The notes under the pieces: model-generated | Database searches by the model: none | Told to the model about the DNA's origin: nothing | Seen by the model: only the letters and a program-made list of their open reading frames with translations | From: JAKAGE01 sp964416665 | GTDB taxonomy: Bacteria; Patescibacteriota; Minisyncoccia; UBA6257; 2-01-FULL-56-20 | Direction: 5' to 3' | DNA: 19,455 bases | Assembly: GCA_964416665.1 (NCBI GenBank) | Contig: CAYQFA010000015.1 | Coordinates: 1-19,455, forward strand | Program-made: the position numbers and the translations under genes | In this document: piece by piece, positions 1 to 5,682 of the stretch | Position numbering within the stretch: the stretch's first letter is position 1 | How the letters are laid out: each line of letters begins with the position of its first letter

Positions 1-61
1 AGGAGAGGTATTTTCAGCTCGTGATAAGAATAATTCGCTGAAAATACCTCTCCTTTTTTTT
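1..61 (+). terminator. 18-bp perfect hairpin followed by a T tract; conserved-loop hairpin copy 1
   Basis: Bases 1-18 are the exact reverse complement of 37-54, and a run of T follows from 54 to 61. This is the form of an intrinsic terminator for a plus-strand gene lying before the window. The 18-nt loop (19-36, TCGTGATAAGAATAATTC) is unusually long. It matches the loop of the hairpin at 10031-10112 at 16 of 18 positions although the stems are unrelated, so the element may be more than a terminator. The left arm may extend beyond the window edge. Confidence 0.75.
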
Positions 62-90
62 GTTTTGCCTTGGTGGATTCGAACGGCGGA

Positions 91-118
91 ACAAGAATTT
101 TCAGTAGAAAATTCTTGT
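91..118. repeat. 12-bp perfect inverted repeat with 4-nt loop
   Basis: ACAAGAATTTTC (91-102) and GAAAATTCTTGT (107-118) are exact reverse complements around the loop AGTA. No T tract follows on either strand, so it is not an ordinary terminator. It lies in a non-coding stretch with several further short inverted repeats (CAAATGC/GCATTTG at about 135-160 and CGCGGG/CCCGCG at 164-185). Confidence 0.6.
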
Positions 119-169
119 GAGTCGGTGCCCAGGCCAAATGCGAGCGACGGCGAGCATTTGAGCCGCGGG

Positions 170-188
170 CGAATCCTCTCCCGCGCAC
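170..188 (+). other. tRNA 3'-end-like fragment (possible attachment-site remnant)
   Basis: CGAATCCTCTCCCGCGCAC reads like the last part of a T loop (CGAAT), a T-stem 3' strand (CCTCT), an acceptor 3' strand (CCCGCGC) and a discriminator A-like end. The first half of a tRNA is absent: no D arm, anticodon arm or T-stem 5' strand can be built upstream. It could be a tRNA end left by site-specific integration, or chance. The minus strand at 66-84 also carries a T-loop-like TTCGAATCC followed by ACC. Confidence 0.3.
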
Positions 189-192
189 AAAT
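179..192 (+). repeat. 14-bp direct repeat, left copy
   Basis: TCCCGCGCACAAAT occurs exactly here and again at 811-824, bracketing the CYTH gene. The left copy overlaps the tRNA-end-like fragment. The arrangement resembles direct repeats around a small inserted cassette. Confidence 0.55.
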
Positions 193-232
193 TCGGTTTA
201 ACGCAAAAATTATTTAATCGGACAGCTTAGCA

Positions 233-241
233 TGTTATAAT
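233..241 (+). promoter_or_regulatory. Extended -10 promoter (TGTTATAAT) of the CYTH gene
   Basis: TATAAT at 236-241 is preceded by TG plus one base, an extended -10 element. Only 6 bases separate it from the ATG at 248, so transcription should begin at or next to the start codon. No Shine-Dalgarno site is possible in that space. Confidence 0.65.
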
Positions 242-247
242 CCGATT

Positions 248-793
248 ATGGAAATTGAAGTAAAAGCGAAGCTGAAGAACAAGGCCACGGTTATAGAAAA
301 ATTATCGGCCCTCGGATGCCAGTTTTCGAATATCAAAACTCAGGACGATATGGTATGGGTGGAAAAAACGGGATCACTTGAAGATTTTCTTTCGAATAAA
401 GTATTTTTACGTATTCGAATTCAAAACGGAGAGAAGGTGATTATGACCGCTAAAAGCCCAAAGGCAAAAGAAGGAAATGAGAGTTTGGTAAAGCGTGAGC
501 ATGAGGTTATTGTCAGTTCCGCCGACGAAGCAAGGAACATTCTATCAATGCTAGGGTTACAAGAAGCGGTGCGAGTAGTGAAAAAACGTCAAACTGCTAA
601 ATATCGAGGGTATGAAATTTGTATTGATGAAATAGAAAATCTCGGCTCCTTCGTTGAGCTTGAAAAGATTGCCGAAACAGGGGATGCAGCTCAGATCCAG
701 AAACGGATGTTTGAATTCTTGGAGACGCTTGGAATTTTGCCCGAAGATCAAGTGAAAAAAGGTTACGATATCTTAATGTTGGAAAGGAAATAA
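248..793 (+). CDS. CYTH-domain phosphohydrolase (class IV adenylate cyclase / thiamine triphosphatase-like)
   Basis: The 181-residue protein is the usual size for a single CYTH domain. It opens with the family signature ExExK (E2-I-E4-V-K6). Further on are the alternating charged beta strands expected of the triphosphate tunnel: FLRIR, VIMTAKSP, VKREHEV, KKRQTAKYRGYEICIDEIENLGSFVELE. Members bind triphosphate compounds with a divalent metal and hydrolyse or cyclise them; bacterial CyaB-like proteins are often annotated as adenylate cyclases without proof. The exact substrate cannot be told from sequence. The ATG at 248 is chosen because a -10 box lies 6 bases before it, implying a leaderless mRNA. 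The gene stands alone, flanked by 14-bp direct repeats, and is followed by a terminator belonging to the opposite strand. Confidence 0.88.
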   Translation: MEIEVKAKLKNKATVIEKLSALGCQFSNIKTQDDMVWVEKTGSLEDFLSNKVFLRIRIQNGEKVIMTAKSPKAKEGNESLVKREHEVIVSSADEARNILSMLGLQEAVRVVKKRQTAKYRGYEICIDEIENLGSFVELEKIAETGDAAQIQKRMFEFLETLGILPEDQVKKGYDILMLERK

Positions 794-810
794 GTTCTAA
801 TATCGTCCCA

Positions 811-824
811 TCCCGCGCACAAAT
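811..824 (+). repeat. 14-bp direct repeat, right copy
   Basis: Exact copy of TCCCGCGCACAAAT, also found at 179-192. It starts 18 bases after the CYTH stop codon. Confidence 0.55.
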
Positions 825-830
825 GAAAAA

Positions 831-851
831 GGCTGCCGAAATGTGGCAGCC
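831..851 (-). terminator. Intrinsic terminator of the 69-residue membrane protein gene
   Basis: GGCTGCC (831-837) pairs with GGCAGCC (845-851) around a 7-nt loop. On the minus strand the stem is followed by TTTTTC. It lies 36 bases after the stop codon of the minus-strand gene ending at 888. Confidence 0.75.
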
Positions 852-887
852 CCGACGACACTCAAAGGCGATCGTCATGCCTATAGG

Positions 888-1097
888 TTAGCTAACACTC
901 CCGATGAATGCTTCCCTTGCCTTGCTGGCTTTGATGCGATGGATCGCCCGCTTCAAGCCTTCGGCCACATCAGGAGAAGCTGCTTTCAAGATGGCCTCGA
1001 TGTTCCACAGCATTGCTGTTTTGCACGATTTCCATCCGATGTAGGCGGAAGCAAGACTTACGAAGAACAGGACTACTAACCATGAACCAGTCGTCAT
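888..1097 (-). CDS. Small membrane protein, unknown function (69 aa)
   Basis: The protein starts MTTGSWLVVLFFVSLASAYIGW, giving one transmembrane or uncleaved signal segment at residues 5-21. A short helical, basic tail follows (SPDVAEGLKRAIHRIKASKAREAF), probably cytoplasmic if the N terminus faces out. The ATG at 1097 is preferred over an upstream TTG at 1109 because GGAG lies 6 bases before it. The gene has a complete transcription unit of its own: a TTGACA/TATACT promoter at 1133-1162 and a hairpin terminator at 831-851. I recognise no family. The clean flanking signals make it much more likely to be a real gene than a chance frame. Confidence 0.72.
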   Translation of the reverse strand: MTTGSWLVVLFFVSLASAYIGWKSCKTAMLWNIEAILKAASPDVAEGLKRAIHRIKASKAREAFIGSVS

Positions 1098-1132
1098 ATG
1101 AAGCTCCAAGGCGCAGGTGCGCTACTGGGACT

Positions 1133-1162
1133 AGTATAACATAATTTATTGGATGTTGTCAA
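1133..1162 (-). promoter_or_regulatory. Sigma-70-type promoter, minus strand
   Basis: On the minus strand, TTGACA (1162-1157) is followed after 18 bases by TATACT (1138-1133), a near-consensus promoter. It precedes the 69-residue membrane protein gene with a leader of about 30 bases carrying GGAG. Confidence 0.8.
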
Positions 1163-1294
1163 TAGTCTATAAAATGGACATATTTTTATGTCTCAGGCCT
1201 TAAAATTGTTCAAACATCAGAGTATCCACTCCGGTTGTTTTTTTACAAATTGTCTTTATCGGATTATTTCAAACAAATTTTTCGAAAATACAAA

Positions 1295-1325
1295 GGCCCC
1301 GATCAGCTTATCGCCGAACGGGGCC
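1295..1325 (-). terminator. Probable terminator of the EamA transporter gene
   Basis: GGCCCCG (1295-1301) pairs with CGGGGCC (1319-1325), with a 17-nt loop. On the minus strand it is followed by TTTGTATTTT, a broken T tract. It lies just after the stop codon at 1338. Confidence 0.6.
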
Positions 1326-1337
1326 AAGGGAACGAAC

Positions 1338-2183
1338 TTATCCCGCAGGTTTCGAACTCTTTTGGAGATAGCGGCTCAGTTGCCACGCTCCATAGAGTGC
1401 GACACCAACACCTATCCACTGAACCAATCCAAGATGTTCGTGAAGCATGAGGGTTGCGCCGATAATCACCGCAGGCGTCTCGCCCTGCGCCAAGACACTC
1501 GCCTCGGTCGTCGGGAGATTCTCAAAGGCTAAAAGATTGGCAAGCCAGTAGAGAAACCCTCCCACAAAAGCGAATCCCACGACAAGAACGATGAGCCTCG
1601 GCTGTGCGATCTGTCCCCATGGGGCATGTGTGCTAAGGATCAATCCCAAAACACCCATTCCCATGCAGGCCCAGAAGCATTTCTGAAGTGAATCGGATTT
1701 TGAGCGCGAGAACCACTCGTAGAGAATTCCGTTCATGATCGTGCCGAACGTCGTCCACGCGAATCCAGCAAGTTGGAAATGACCGCTCCATCGAGCCATG
1801 ATCACTCCGCCAAGCATAAGGATCAGTCCCGTAATCGATGCTCGCGGAATTTTCTTTCCCACGAAACGAGCGATGACGAAGTTCACGAGCGGAGTAGCCG
1901 TAATGATGATGATTGTTGGCCCAGCGCCCCAGTGTCGGATGCCCTCAAACAGTCCAAGGGTAGCGAAGGGGAGTGTTATGGCAATGAGATACGCGTAGCG
2001 ATCCACGCGACCTATTGCTCCACGGAGTCCGATCAACGCCATGAGCGCAGTCAGAAATCCACGAAAGACCATGAGCTGTTCTGGTGTGAACATGTGGAGG
2101 ACATTGACGAACGGCAGAGCTAACCCTGCCGTGAGCCATATCCCCGCGATTCCGAAAAGCCCTAGCAGAGTTTTGCGATGCAT
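1338..2183 (-). CDS. EamA/DMT-family membrane transporter
   Basis: This 281-residue protein has about ten hydrophobic helices in two similar halves of roughly 140 residues, as expected for two EamA repeats of the drug/metabolite transporter superfamily. The second half contains the typical EamA segment ENLPTTEASVLAQGETPAVIIGATLMLHEHLGLVQWIGVGVALYGAWQL, where a helix-turn precedes the last two helices. Members export or import small metabolites across the cytoplasmic membrane; the substrate cannot be assigned. The ATG at 2183 has AAGGAGG 6 bases before it, one of the best Shine-Dalgarno sites in the window. Transcription should begin from TTGACG/TATAAT at 2234-2262 and end at the hairpin at 1295-1325, so it is a single-gene unit. 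Confidence 0.9.
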   Translation of the reverse strand: MHRKTLLGLFGIAGIWLTAGLALPFVNVLHMFTPEQLMVFRGFLTALMALIGLRGAIGRVDRYAYLIAITLPFATLGLFEGIRHWGAGPTIIIITATPLVNFVIARFVGKKIPRASITGLILMLGGVIMARWSGHFQLAGFAWTTFGTIMNGILYEWFSRSKSDSLQKCFWACMGMGVLGLILSTHAPWGQIAQPRLIVLVVGFAFVGGFLYWLANLLAFENLPTTEASVLAQGETPAVIIGATLMLHEHLGLVQWIGVGVALYGAWQLSRYLQKSSKPAG

Positions 2184-2233
2184 GCCTCGCCTCCTTATTG
2201 GTAATGTGCAAATGCCTCTTTTGAGACAGATAA

Positions 2234-2262
2234 ATTATACTATGATACTGCATATACGTCAA
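2234..2262 (-). promoter_or_regulatory. Sigma-70-type promoter of the EamA gene
   Basis: On the minus strand, TTGACG (2262-2257) and TATAAT (2239-2234) are separated by exactly 17 bases. The start codon lies about 45 bases downstream of the expected initiation point, leaving room for the AAGGAGG ribosome-binding site. Confidence 0.85.
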
Positions 2263-2348
2263 GACTTTGATTTACCGATTGATGGCTTGAATACCCATAA
2301 AAATCGTTCGAACATCATTGCACGTACCCCGAGCACTAATAAAAAGAA

Positions 2349-2370
2349 TGCGGAGCATCGCTGCTCCGCA
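2349..2370 (-). terminator. Intrinsic terminator of the Cys-rich mini-protein gene
   Basis: TGCGGAGCA (2349-2357) and TGCTCCGCA (2362-2370) form a perfect 9-bp stem with a 4-nt loop. On the minus strand TTCTTTTTATT follows. It lies 13 bases after the stop codon at 2384. Confidence 0.8.
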
Positions 2371-2383
2371 AAGGGTGATTCGA

Positions 2384-2611
2384 CTACACGAGTTCCGATA
2401 GGAAGTTCCGCATGAAGGCGCTGGTTGCTCCCTCGGACGCGAGTGTTGGATGGGATTCTTTTATGTGCTCCTTCATGAATCCCATAGTGATGTTCTTCCT
2501 GCAATGGGGGCAGCGTTCACAGCAAGGCATGCAGTGCTTCGCTATCTGCTCGCCATTAGCCCCATGGCACATACAGTGGCATTCGTACGACGTCGAGGCG
2601 CAACAGCGCAT
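2384..2611 (-). CDS. Cys/His-rich small zinc-finger-like protein (75 aa)
   Basis: The protein has 10 cysteines and at least 6 histidines within its first 54 residues. One cluster is C11-H-C13-M-C15-H16 and another is H26-C27-x2-C30-C31. A C2H2-like element follows: C34-x2-C37-x11-H49-x4-H54. This spacing suggests one or two bound zinc ions. The C-terminal 20 residues lack cysteine. An in-frame ATG exists 33 bases upstream, but the ATG at 2611 is chosen because AAAGGAG lies 7 bases before it. Promoter (TTGAAA/TATTCT at 2634-2662) and terminator (2349-2370) are both present. I do not recognise the family. It may bind nucleic acid or simply metal, and no neighbour helps to decide. Confidence 0.75.
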   Translation of the reverse strand: MRCCASTSYECHCMCHGANGEQIAKHCMPCCERCPHCRKNITMGFMKEHIKESHPTLASEGATSAFMRNFLSELV

Positions 2612-2633
2612 AGGGATACTCCTTTCTGTCCTA

Positions 2634-2662
2634 AGAATACTCATTAGTTATGAATATTTCAA
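2634..2662 (-). promoter_or_regulatory. Sigma-70-type promoter of the Cys-rich mini-protein gene
   Basis: On the minus strand, TTGAAA (2662-2657) and TATTCT (2639-2634) are 17 bases apart, with the ribosome-binding site and ATG shortly downstream. Confidence 0.65.
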
Positions 2663-2800
2663 GAATCGTTCGAACGTCGTCAATCCCGCGTACGCCATTG
2701 AAAAATAAAGGTCGCCTAGGCGAGGGGAACAGGGATTTCGAATGTCGGTTCTTCTTGTGCTTGCGCCCGCAATTTGCTAGAACTGAGGAGGGAGGTTCAC

Positions 2801-3157
2801 ATGAGAAAAAGAGTGAGGTTTTTGTTCTTTGGCAAGAAGGCATGGGATCAGCGCGTTCAGCTTGCCGGCCGTTTTATGAAGGAAATTGGAAGTGACGGCG
2901 TCCGGGTCTATATGCGGAGGGTGGTGACCACCGACGATTTCAAGAAGATCCTTCAAACACTTAAAAGAACCCGGGACAACGAAGCGTGGTCCAATCTTTG
3001 CTATGGGAATATTGATATGAAGGCCGCAAAGCCTATCTGCGATGTCCTATGGCCGCAATCAACTGAACCGTCAGGCAACTCCCTTGATTTCACGGTTCCA
3101 ACGAGGGTCAACGCCTACGTAACGAAGGCAATCAGGGTTCGTCGCTCATCATCATGA
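2801..3157 (+). CDS. Hypothetical protein, unknown function (118 aa)
   Basis: A soluble, basic protein beginning MRKRVRFLFFGKKAWDQRVQLAGRFMKEIGSDGVRVYMRRVVTT. It shows no signal peptide, membrane helix or motif I can name. The middle (TTDDFKKILQTLKRTRDNEAWSNLCYGNIDM) looks helical and the tail (residues 100-118) is rich in Arg and Ser. The ATG at 2801 is chosen over an earlier in-frame ATG at 2774 because GGAGGGAGG lies 4-5 bases before it. A strong terminator follows at 3200. No clear promoter is visible; a weak TTGTGC/TAGAAC pair at 2755-2783 would start transcription almost on top of the ribosome-binding site. The strong ribosome-binding site and terminator support a real gene. Confidence 0.65.
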   Translation: MRKRVRFLFFGKKAWDQRVQLAGRFMKEIGSDGVRVYMRRVVTTDDFKKILQTLKRTRDNEAWSNLCYGNIDMKAAKPICDVLWPQSTEPSGNSLDFTVPTRVNAYVTKAIRVRRSSS

Positions 3158-3199
3158 GGATCGACGAAATGAATATACCTGTATCATCGGAATTTCTCT

Positions 3200-3232
3200 G
3201 ACGCCAAGGAAGCCCCTTGGCGTCGTTCTTTT
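3200..3232 (+). terminator. Intrinsic terminator
   Basis: GACGCCAAGG (3200-3209) and CCTTGGCGTC (3215-3224) form a perfect 10-bp stem with a 5-nt loop, followed by GTTCTTTT. It ends the unit of the 118-residue gene, just before the methyltransferase promoter. Confidence 0.85.
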
Positions 3233-3243
3233 CAAGTTTGATA

Positions 3244-3252
3244 TGGTATAAT
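3244..3252 (+). promoter_or_regulatory. Extended -10 promoter (TGGTATAAT) of the methyltransferase gene
   Basis: TATAAT at 3247-3252 has TG one base before it. The ATG follows after 7 bases, so the mRNA should be leaderless or nearly so. A -35 box is not obvious, as expected when an extended -10 is present. Confidence 0.7.
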
Positions 3253-3259
3253 CTTAACC

Positions 3260-3922
3260 ATGGATACCAATATACTAAACGGCGTGAAGGGAGGGGTTTC
3301 TACGAGAGAGGGTATGTTTTTAATGGAACAGGCGAAAATGTGTCCCGCTGAGCTTCCAATCATTGAGATCGGTTCGTGGGAGGGTGGTTCAACGGCGTGG
3401 ATGGGAAGGGATTCCCTTGATGGGAATGGTGCAAAGGTTTATGCCATAGACCCACATTACGAGGATACATGGGAAATTTTCGGGGCGAATATGAAACGAG
3501 CCGGGGTTGAAAAAGCCATCATCCCCATGAAGGAGACCTCGCTTGAAGCGCATGAACACTGGGACAAAGGCCCCATCGGTTTTTTGTGGATTGACGGAGA
3601 TCATTCCTATGAAGGAATTTCCCTTGATATCAAGCTATGGGAGCCGGAGCTTGTTGATGGGAAAATGATAGCGTTCCACGATGTGACCCATCGCAATCTG
3701 GGCGTTTATCGGGCGGTGAAGGAAAAGATAATCCATTCGCATCATTACAAAAATCTTGGTTTCGTCCATGGAATACTTTATGGGACCAAGACAAAAAAAG
3801 AATACCCCGCGATCCTTTGGCTTGTCTCGCGGGCGTCCATTATGACTCAATTCCATCTTATTTTCCTCAAACAGAGGATCGCTCGTGTGATTAAACCGCT
3901 CATCAATATTTTTCGAGCCTGA
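3260..3922 (+). CDS. Class I SAM-dependent methyltransferase (Methyltransf_24 type)
   Basis: The 220-residue protein carries the SAM-binding motif I as EIGSWEGGST (residues 36-45) and the following acidic strand end KVYAIDPHYED. The family-typical block FLWIDGDHSYEGISLDIKLWEPELVDGKMIAFHDV supplies the acidic metal- or substrate-binding residues. Such proteins transfer a methyl group from S-adenosylmethionine, often in surface-sugar or small-molecule pathways; the acceptor is unknown. The C terminus (from about residue 195) is basic and hydrophobic (FHLIFLKQRIARVIKPLINIF) and could touch the membrane. The ATG at 3260 follows a TATAAT box by 7 bases with no ribosome-binding site. It is a single gene, convergent with the secreted protein gene at 4000. 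Confidence 0.85.
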   Translation: MDTNILNGVKGGVSTREGMFLMEQAKMCPAELPIIEIGSWEGGSTAWMGRDSLDGNGAKVYAIDPHYEDTWEIFGANMKRAGVEKAIIPMKETSLEAHEHWDKGPIGFLWIDGDHSYEGISLDIKLWEPELVDGKMIAFHDVTHRNLGVYRAVKEKIIHSHHYKNLGFVHGILYGTKTKKEYPAILWLVSRASIMTQFHLIFLKQRIARVIKPLINIFRA

Positions 3923-3999
3923 AACTATAAACGATTTTATGGTCTTAGGTTCGGAGGCGAGGGGTTGGCTCGCCTCGGTGATTGGTCTTGTGGGGGGAA

Positions 4000-4455
4000 C
4001 TAAAACGGTCCTTCCGACTCCCAGAAGCTGATCTGCCCGCGCGTGTTTCCTCCTAACTGGCGATGGATCTCTGCTTGCTCACTCTGAGCGATCAAGGTCA
4101 CATCGACCATGGTACATCCGCCTCCGCCTTCGTACGGAGCGCCGTTTTGAAATCCGGGAACAACCGTGAATTGCTCGCTTTTGCCGGGTTGGACATAATA
4201 GTAGAGCAATGTCTTGTTGCCGATGAGTGTCTTTCGCAGATGGGAATATTGGTAGTCCTCTCCCGATATTCCGGCAGCGCGACTGTGAATGTTCCTTCCG
4301 AGAAGACACAGATAGAGCGTCGCTGTTTGCGGCGTGGGAACCGTCACATGATCTGTGCGATATCCCTGGCCGCGCTGGGATGCCGTTGTCGCGAAGAACT
4401 GTGCTCCCAGCACGAGTATTGCCACTACTGCAAGTCCGATCCACAACCTTTTCAT
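4000..4455 (-). CDS. Secreted or membrane-anchored protein, unknown function (151 aa)
   Basis: The N terminus MKRLWIGLAVVAILVLGAQFFATTASQ is a signal peptide or signal anchor: two basic residues, then a hydrophobic stretch of about 18. There is no lipobox cysteine. The rest is polar, with a Gly run (GGGGC) at about residues 110-114. The mature part has only two cysteines (LYLCLLGRN and GGGGCTMVD), which could form a disulfide outside the cell. The start is set by AGGAGGAGG 5 bases before the ATG at 4455. No family is recognised. The intergenic space to the convergent methyltransferase contains a GAGGCGAG/CTCGCCTC hairpin (3954-3976) without a T tract. Confidence 0.72.
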   Translation of the reverse strand: MKRLWIGLAVVAILVLGAQFFATTASQRGQGYRTDHVTVPTPQTATLYLCLLGRNIHSRAAGISGEDYQYSHLRKTLIGNKTLLYYYVQPGKSEQFTVVPGFQNGAPYEGGGGCTMVDVTLIAQSEQAEIHRQLGGNTRGQISFWESEGPF

Positions 4456-4581
4456 TGGATCCTCCTCCTGATGTTGCGATCGTTACTCCGGTCGCTACCG
4501 AGGATACTTTGACATATTAAATATGGTTGGTCAACAAAATTGGACCGCACCGCTTTCTCACCGCTCACGCTATTTTTCATG

Positions 4582-4587
4582 TATACT
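4582..4587 (+). promoter_or_regulatory. -10 box (TATACT) of the SemiSWEET-like gene
   Basis: TATACT at 4582-4587, directly preceded by TG, ends 6 bases before the ATG at 4594. The spacing matches the other leaderless-type starts in the window. Confidence 0.55.
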
Positions 4588-4593
4588 TATCAG

Positions 4594-4926
4594 ATGAATA
4601 TTGGACAGCGTCATCAGTCGTTGCGCCGAAAAGGGGATAGTTCCCCGGAAAAGCGCTCAAAGCGCCTCGTGACCGACGTTGACGTTCTTGTATACATCGT
4701 GAGCACCCTGAGCCTGATTTTCACGACCGACCAAGTCCGGATCATATGGATCGGGCACAATGTGGGCGGCGTTTCGTTGCTGTCGTGGTCATTCTACACG
4801 CTTTCGGCGGTGGTATGGTCTTTCTACGGCTATATTCACAAGGATAAGATCATCATAATCACCAATTCTTTATGGGGCGTGCTTTCCCTTATCATCGTCA
4901 TTGGAGTAATGATCTATGGCCGGTGA
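4594..4926 (+). CDS. SemiSWEET/PQ-loop-like small membrane protein (110 aa)
   Basis: After a basic, hydrophilic N-terminal tail (residues 1-28), three hydrophobic helices follow. They are around VDVLVYIVSTLSLIFTTDQVRIIWIG, VSLLSWSFYTLSAVVWSFYGYIHKD and IIIITNSLWGVLSLIIVIGVMIYG. The length, the three-helix layout, the xxQ turn after helix 1 (TTDQ where PQ is usual) and the LSWSFYTLSAVVWSFYG block fit bacterial SemiSWEETs, which dimerise to move sugars across the membrane. Sugar transport is inferred, not shown. An earlier in-frame ATG at 4579 lies inside the -10 region, so 4594 is preferred. The basic tail is longer than usual for the family. Confidence 0.75.
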   Translation: MNIGQRHQSLRRKGDSSPEKRSKRLVTDVDVLVYIVSTLSLIFTTDQVRIIWIGHNVGGVSLLSWSFYTLSAVVWSFYGYIHKDKIIIITNSLWGVLSLIIVIGVMIYGR

Positions 4927-4959
4927 AAACCGGCCGAGGGGGATTCAGCGCTCTTCGCA

Positions 4960-5247
4960 CTACTGTCCCGGCGTCGGCTTCGCCCTTCCTTCTGCAACGT
5001 CCAATCGCCATTGCGCAGTGTTCAATAACCCCTGCAGTCGTTCATTGCCGGGGAAAGCGTCGAGCCCTTTTCTGCAGGCGTCTATTGATGCCTGATGGAG
5101 AAACCGGTTCTCGAGAATCATCGCAAGGTCGCAATAATCCTTATAAAGCTGGTCCTCCGATTCTCCGGCGGCGATACGTTCAGTGATCTCCTGAACCGCA
5201 TCCATAGGCTCCCGTTCACCTCCCTGTTCCATCTCGTGTCTTTCCAT
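4960..5247 (-). CDS. Small TPR-like helical protein, unknown function (95 aa)
   Basis: A soluble, acidic, all-helical protein. Residues about 35-85 (YKDYCDLAMILENRFLHQASIDACRKGLDAFPGNERLQGLLNTAQWRLDVAEG) look like one and a half tetratricopeptide repeats, with the small-large-aromatic-Pro pattern of a TPR turn (GLDAFPGNERLQ). Such modules bind other proteins. The ATG at 5247 follows a TGATACCAT extended -10 by 6 bases; a second ATG at residue 15 has GGGAG close before it and is a possible alternative start. Its 3' end faces the SemiSWEET gene. Confidence 0.65.
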   Translation of the reverse strand: MERHEMEQGGEREPMDAVQEITERIAAGESEDQLYKDYCDLAMILENRFLHQASIDACRKGLDAFPGNERLQGLLNTAQWRLDVAEGRAKPTPGQ

Positions 5248-5253
5248 AAAGCC

Positions 5254-5262
5254 ATGGTATCA
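5254..5262 (-). promoter_or_regulatory. Extended -10 (TGATACCAT) of the TPR-like gene
   Basis: On the minus strand, TACCAT (5259-5254) has TG one base before it and ends 6 bases before the ATG. The same TGnTACCAT sequence is found before the triosephosphate isomerase gene, also 7 bases from its start codon. Confidence 0.45.
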
Positions 5263-5283
5263 CAGAAATATTTGATAGCCAAC

Positions 5284-5338
5284 TAAAAAAGAAAAAGCCC
5301 CGCGCACAGCAAGCTTGAGGCTTTTTCTGTCGCGGGGC
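5284..5338 (-). terminator. Strong intrinsic terminator of the HTH gene
   Basis: GCCCCGCG (5297-5304) pairs with CGCGGGGC (5331-5338). The stem continues inward, with one bulge, through ACAG/CTGT. On the minus strand it is followed by TTTTTCTTTTTT. It lies 9 bases after the stop codon at 5348. Confidence 0.85.
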
Positions 5339-5347
5339 GACTTCCTT

Positions 5348-5551
5348 TTAGGGAAGCGTCGTACTGTCGCTGTTGGCTTGATCGTCCATCCACTCTTCAA
5401 GGCGGACCCTTCTAAACCGCCAGCGATTGCCAAGCTTGAACGCCGGGATCTTTTTTTCGCCGGCATACTTATAGAGGGTATCCGCCGATATTCCGAGATA
5501 GTCTGCCGCTTGGCGGATGTCCATGACCTCTCTTGCCACTCGCTGATCCAT
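5348..5551 (-). CDS. Excisionase-type helix-turn-helix DNA-binding protein (67 aa)
   Basis: The protein is essentially one MerR-like winged helix domain of the excisionase (HTH_17) family. The sequence MDIRQAADYLGISADTLYKYAGEKKIPAFKLGNRWRFRRVRLEEWMDD contains the recognition helix (SADTLYKYA), the IPAFKLGNRWRF wing and the terminal EEWM helix. Such proteins bind DNA as excision factors or small regulators. The ATG at 5551 is fixed by GGAGG 5 bases before it. It has a near-perfect promoter (TTGACA-17-CATAAT, 5588-5616) and a strong terminator, so it is a single-gene unit. No integrase gene is nearby, so a link to excision cannot be claimed. Confidence 0.88.
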   Translation of the reverse strand: MDQRVAREVMDIRQAADYLGISADTLYKYAGEKKIPAFKLGNRWRFRRVRLEEWMDDQANSDSTTLP

Positions 5552-5587
5552 TTTTTCCTCCAGATTGTGAACTGTGACGCAGGAAAT

Positions 5588-5616
5588 ATTATGGTGTATA
5601 AATGAGAGATTGTCAA
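5588..5616 (-). promoter_or_regulatory. Sigma-70-type promoter of the HTH gene
   Basis: On the minus strand, TTGACA (5616-5611) and CATAAT (5593-5588) have exactly 17 bases between them. The ATG is about 36 bases past the -10 box. Confidence 0.8.
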
Positions 5617-5626
5617 TTAAAGAAGC

Positions 5627-5653
5627 GGCTCCTACGTGCGATGACGAGGAGCC
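5627..5653 (-). terminator. Probable terminator of the 152-residue membrane-anchored protein gene
   Basis: GGCTCCT (5627-5633) pairs with AGGAGCC (5647-5653). On the minus strand GCTTCTTTAATT follows, a weak T tract. It lies between the stop codon at 5683 and the HTH promoter. Confidence 0.55.
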
Positions 5654-5682
5654 TGCTTTTGTTGAATCCGGCGTTCGGCGGT

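Noticed and set aside
66..134. Possible tRNA: GCCTTGG and CCCAGGC could form an acceptor stem and a T-loop-like TTCGAATCC is on the minus strand
   Set aside because: The acceptor has a mismatch, no D arm or anticodon arm of normal size can be drawn, and the middle is a 12-bp hairpin with a 4-nt loop.
2304..2685. AATCGTTCGAAC repeated at about 2305 and 2664 as an SOS-type (LexA) operator
   Set aside because: The spacing and core do not fit known LexA boxes, and the repeats may be chance palindromes; only two copies were seen.
3954..3976. GAGGCGAG/CTCGCCTC hairpin as a bidirectional terminator between convergent genes
   Set aside because: No T tract follows the stem on either strand, so it is left as a simple inverted repeat.
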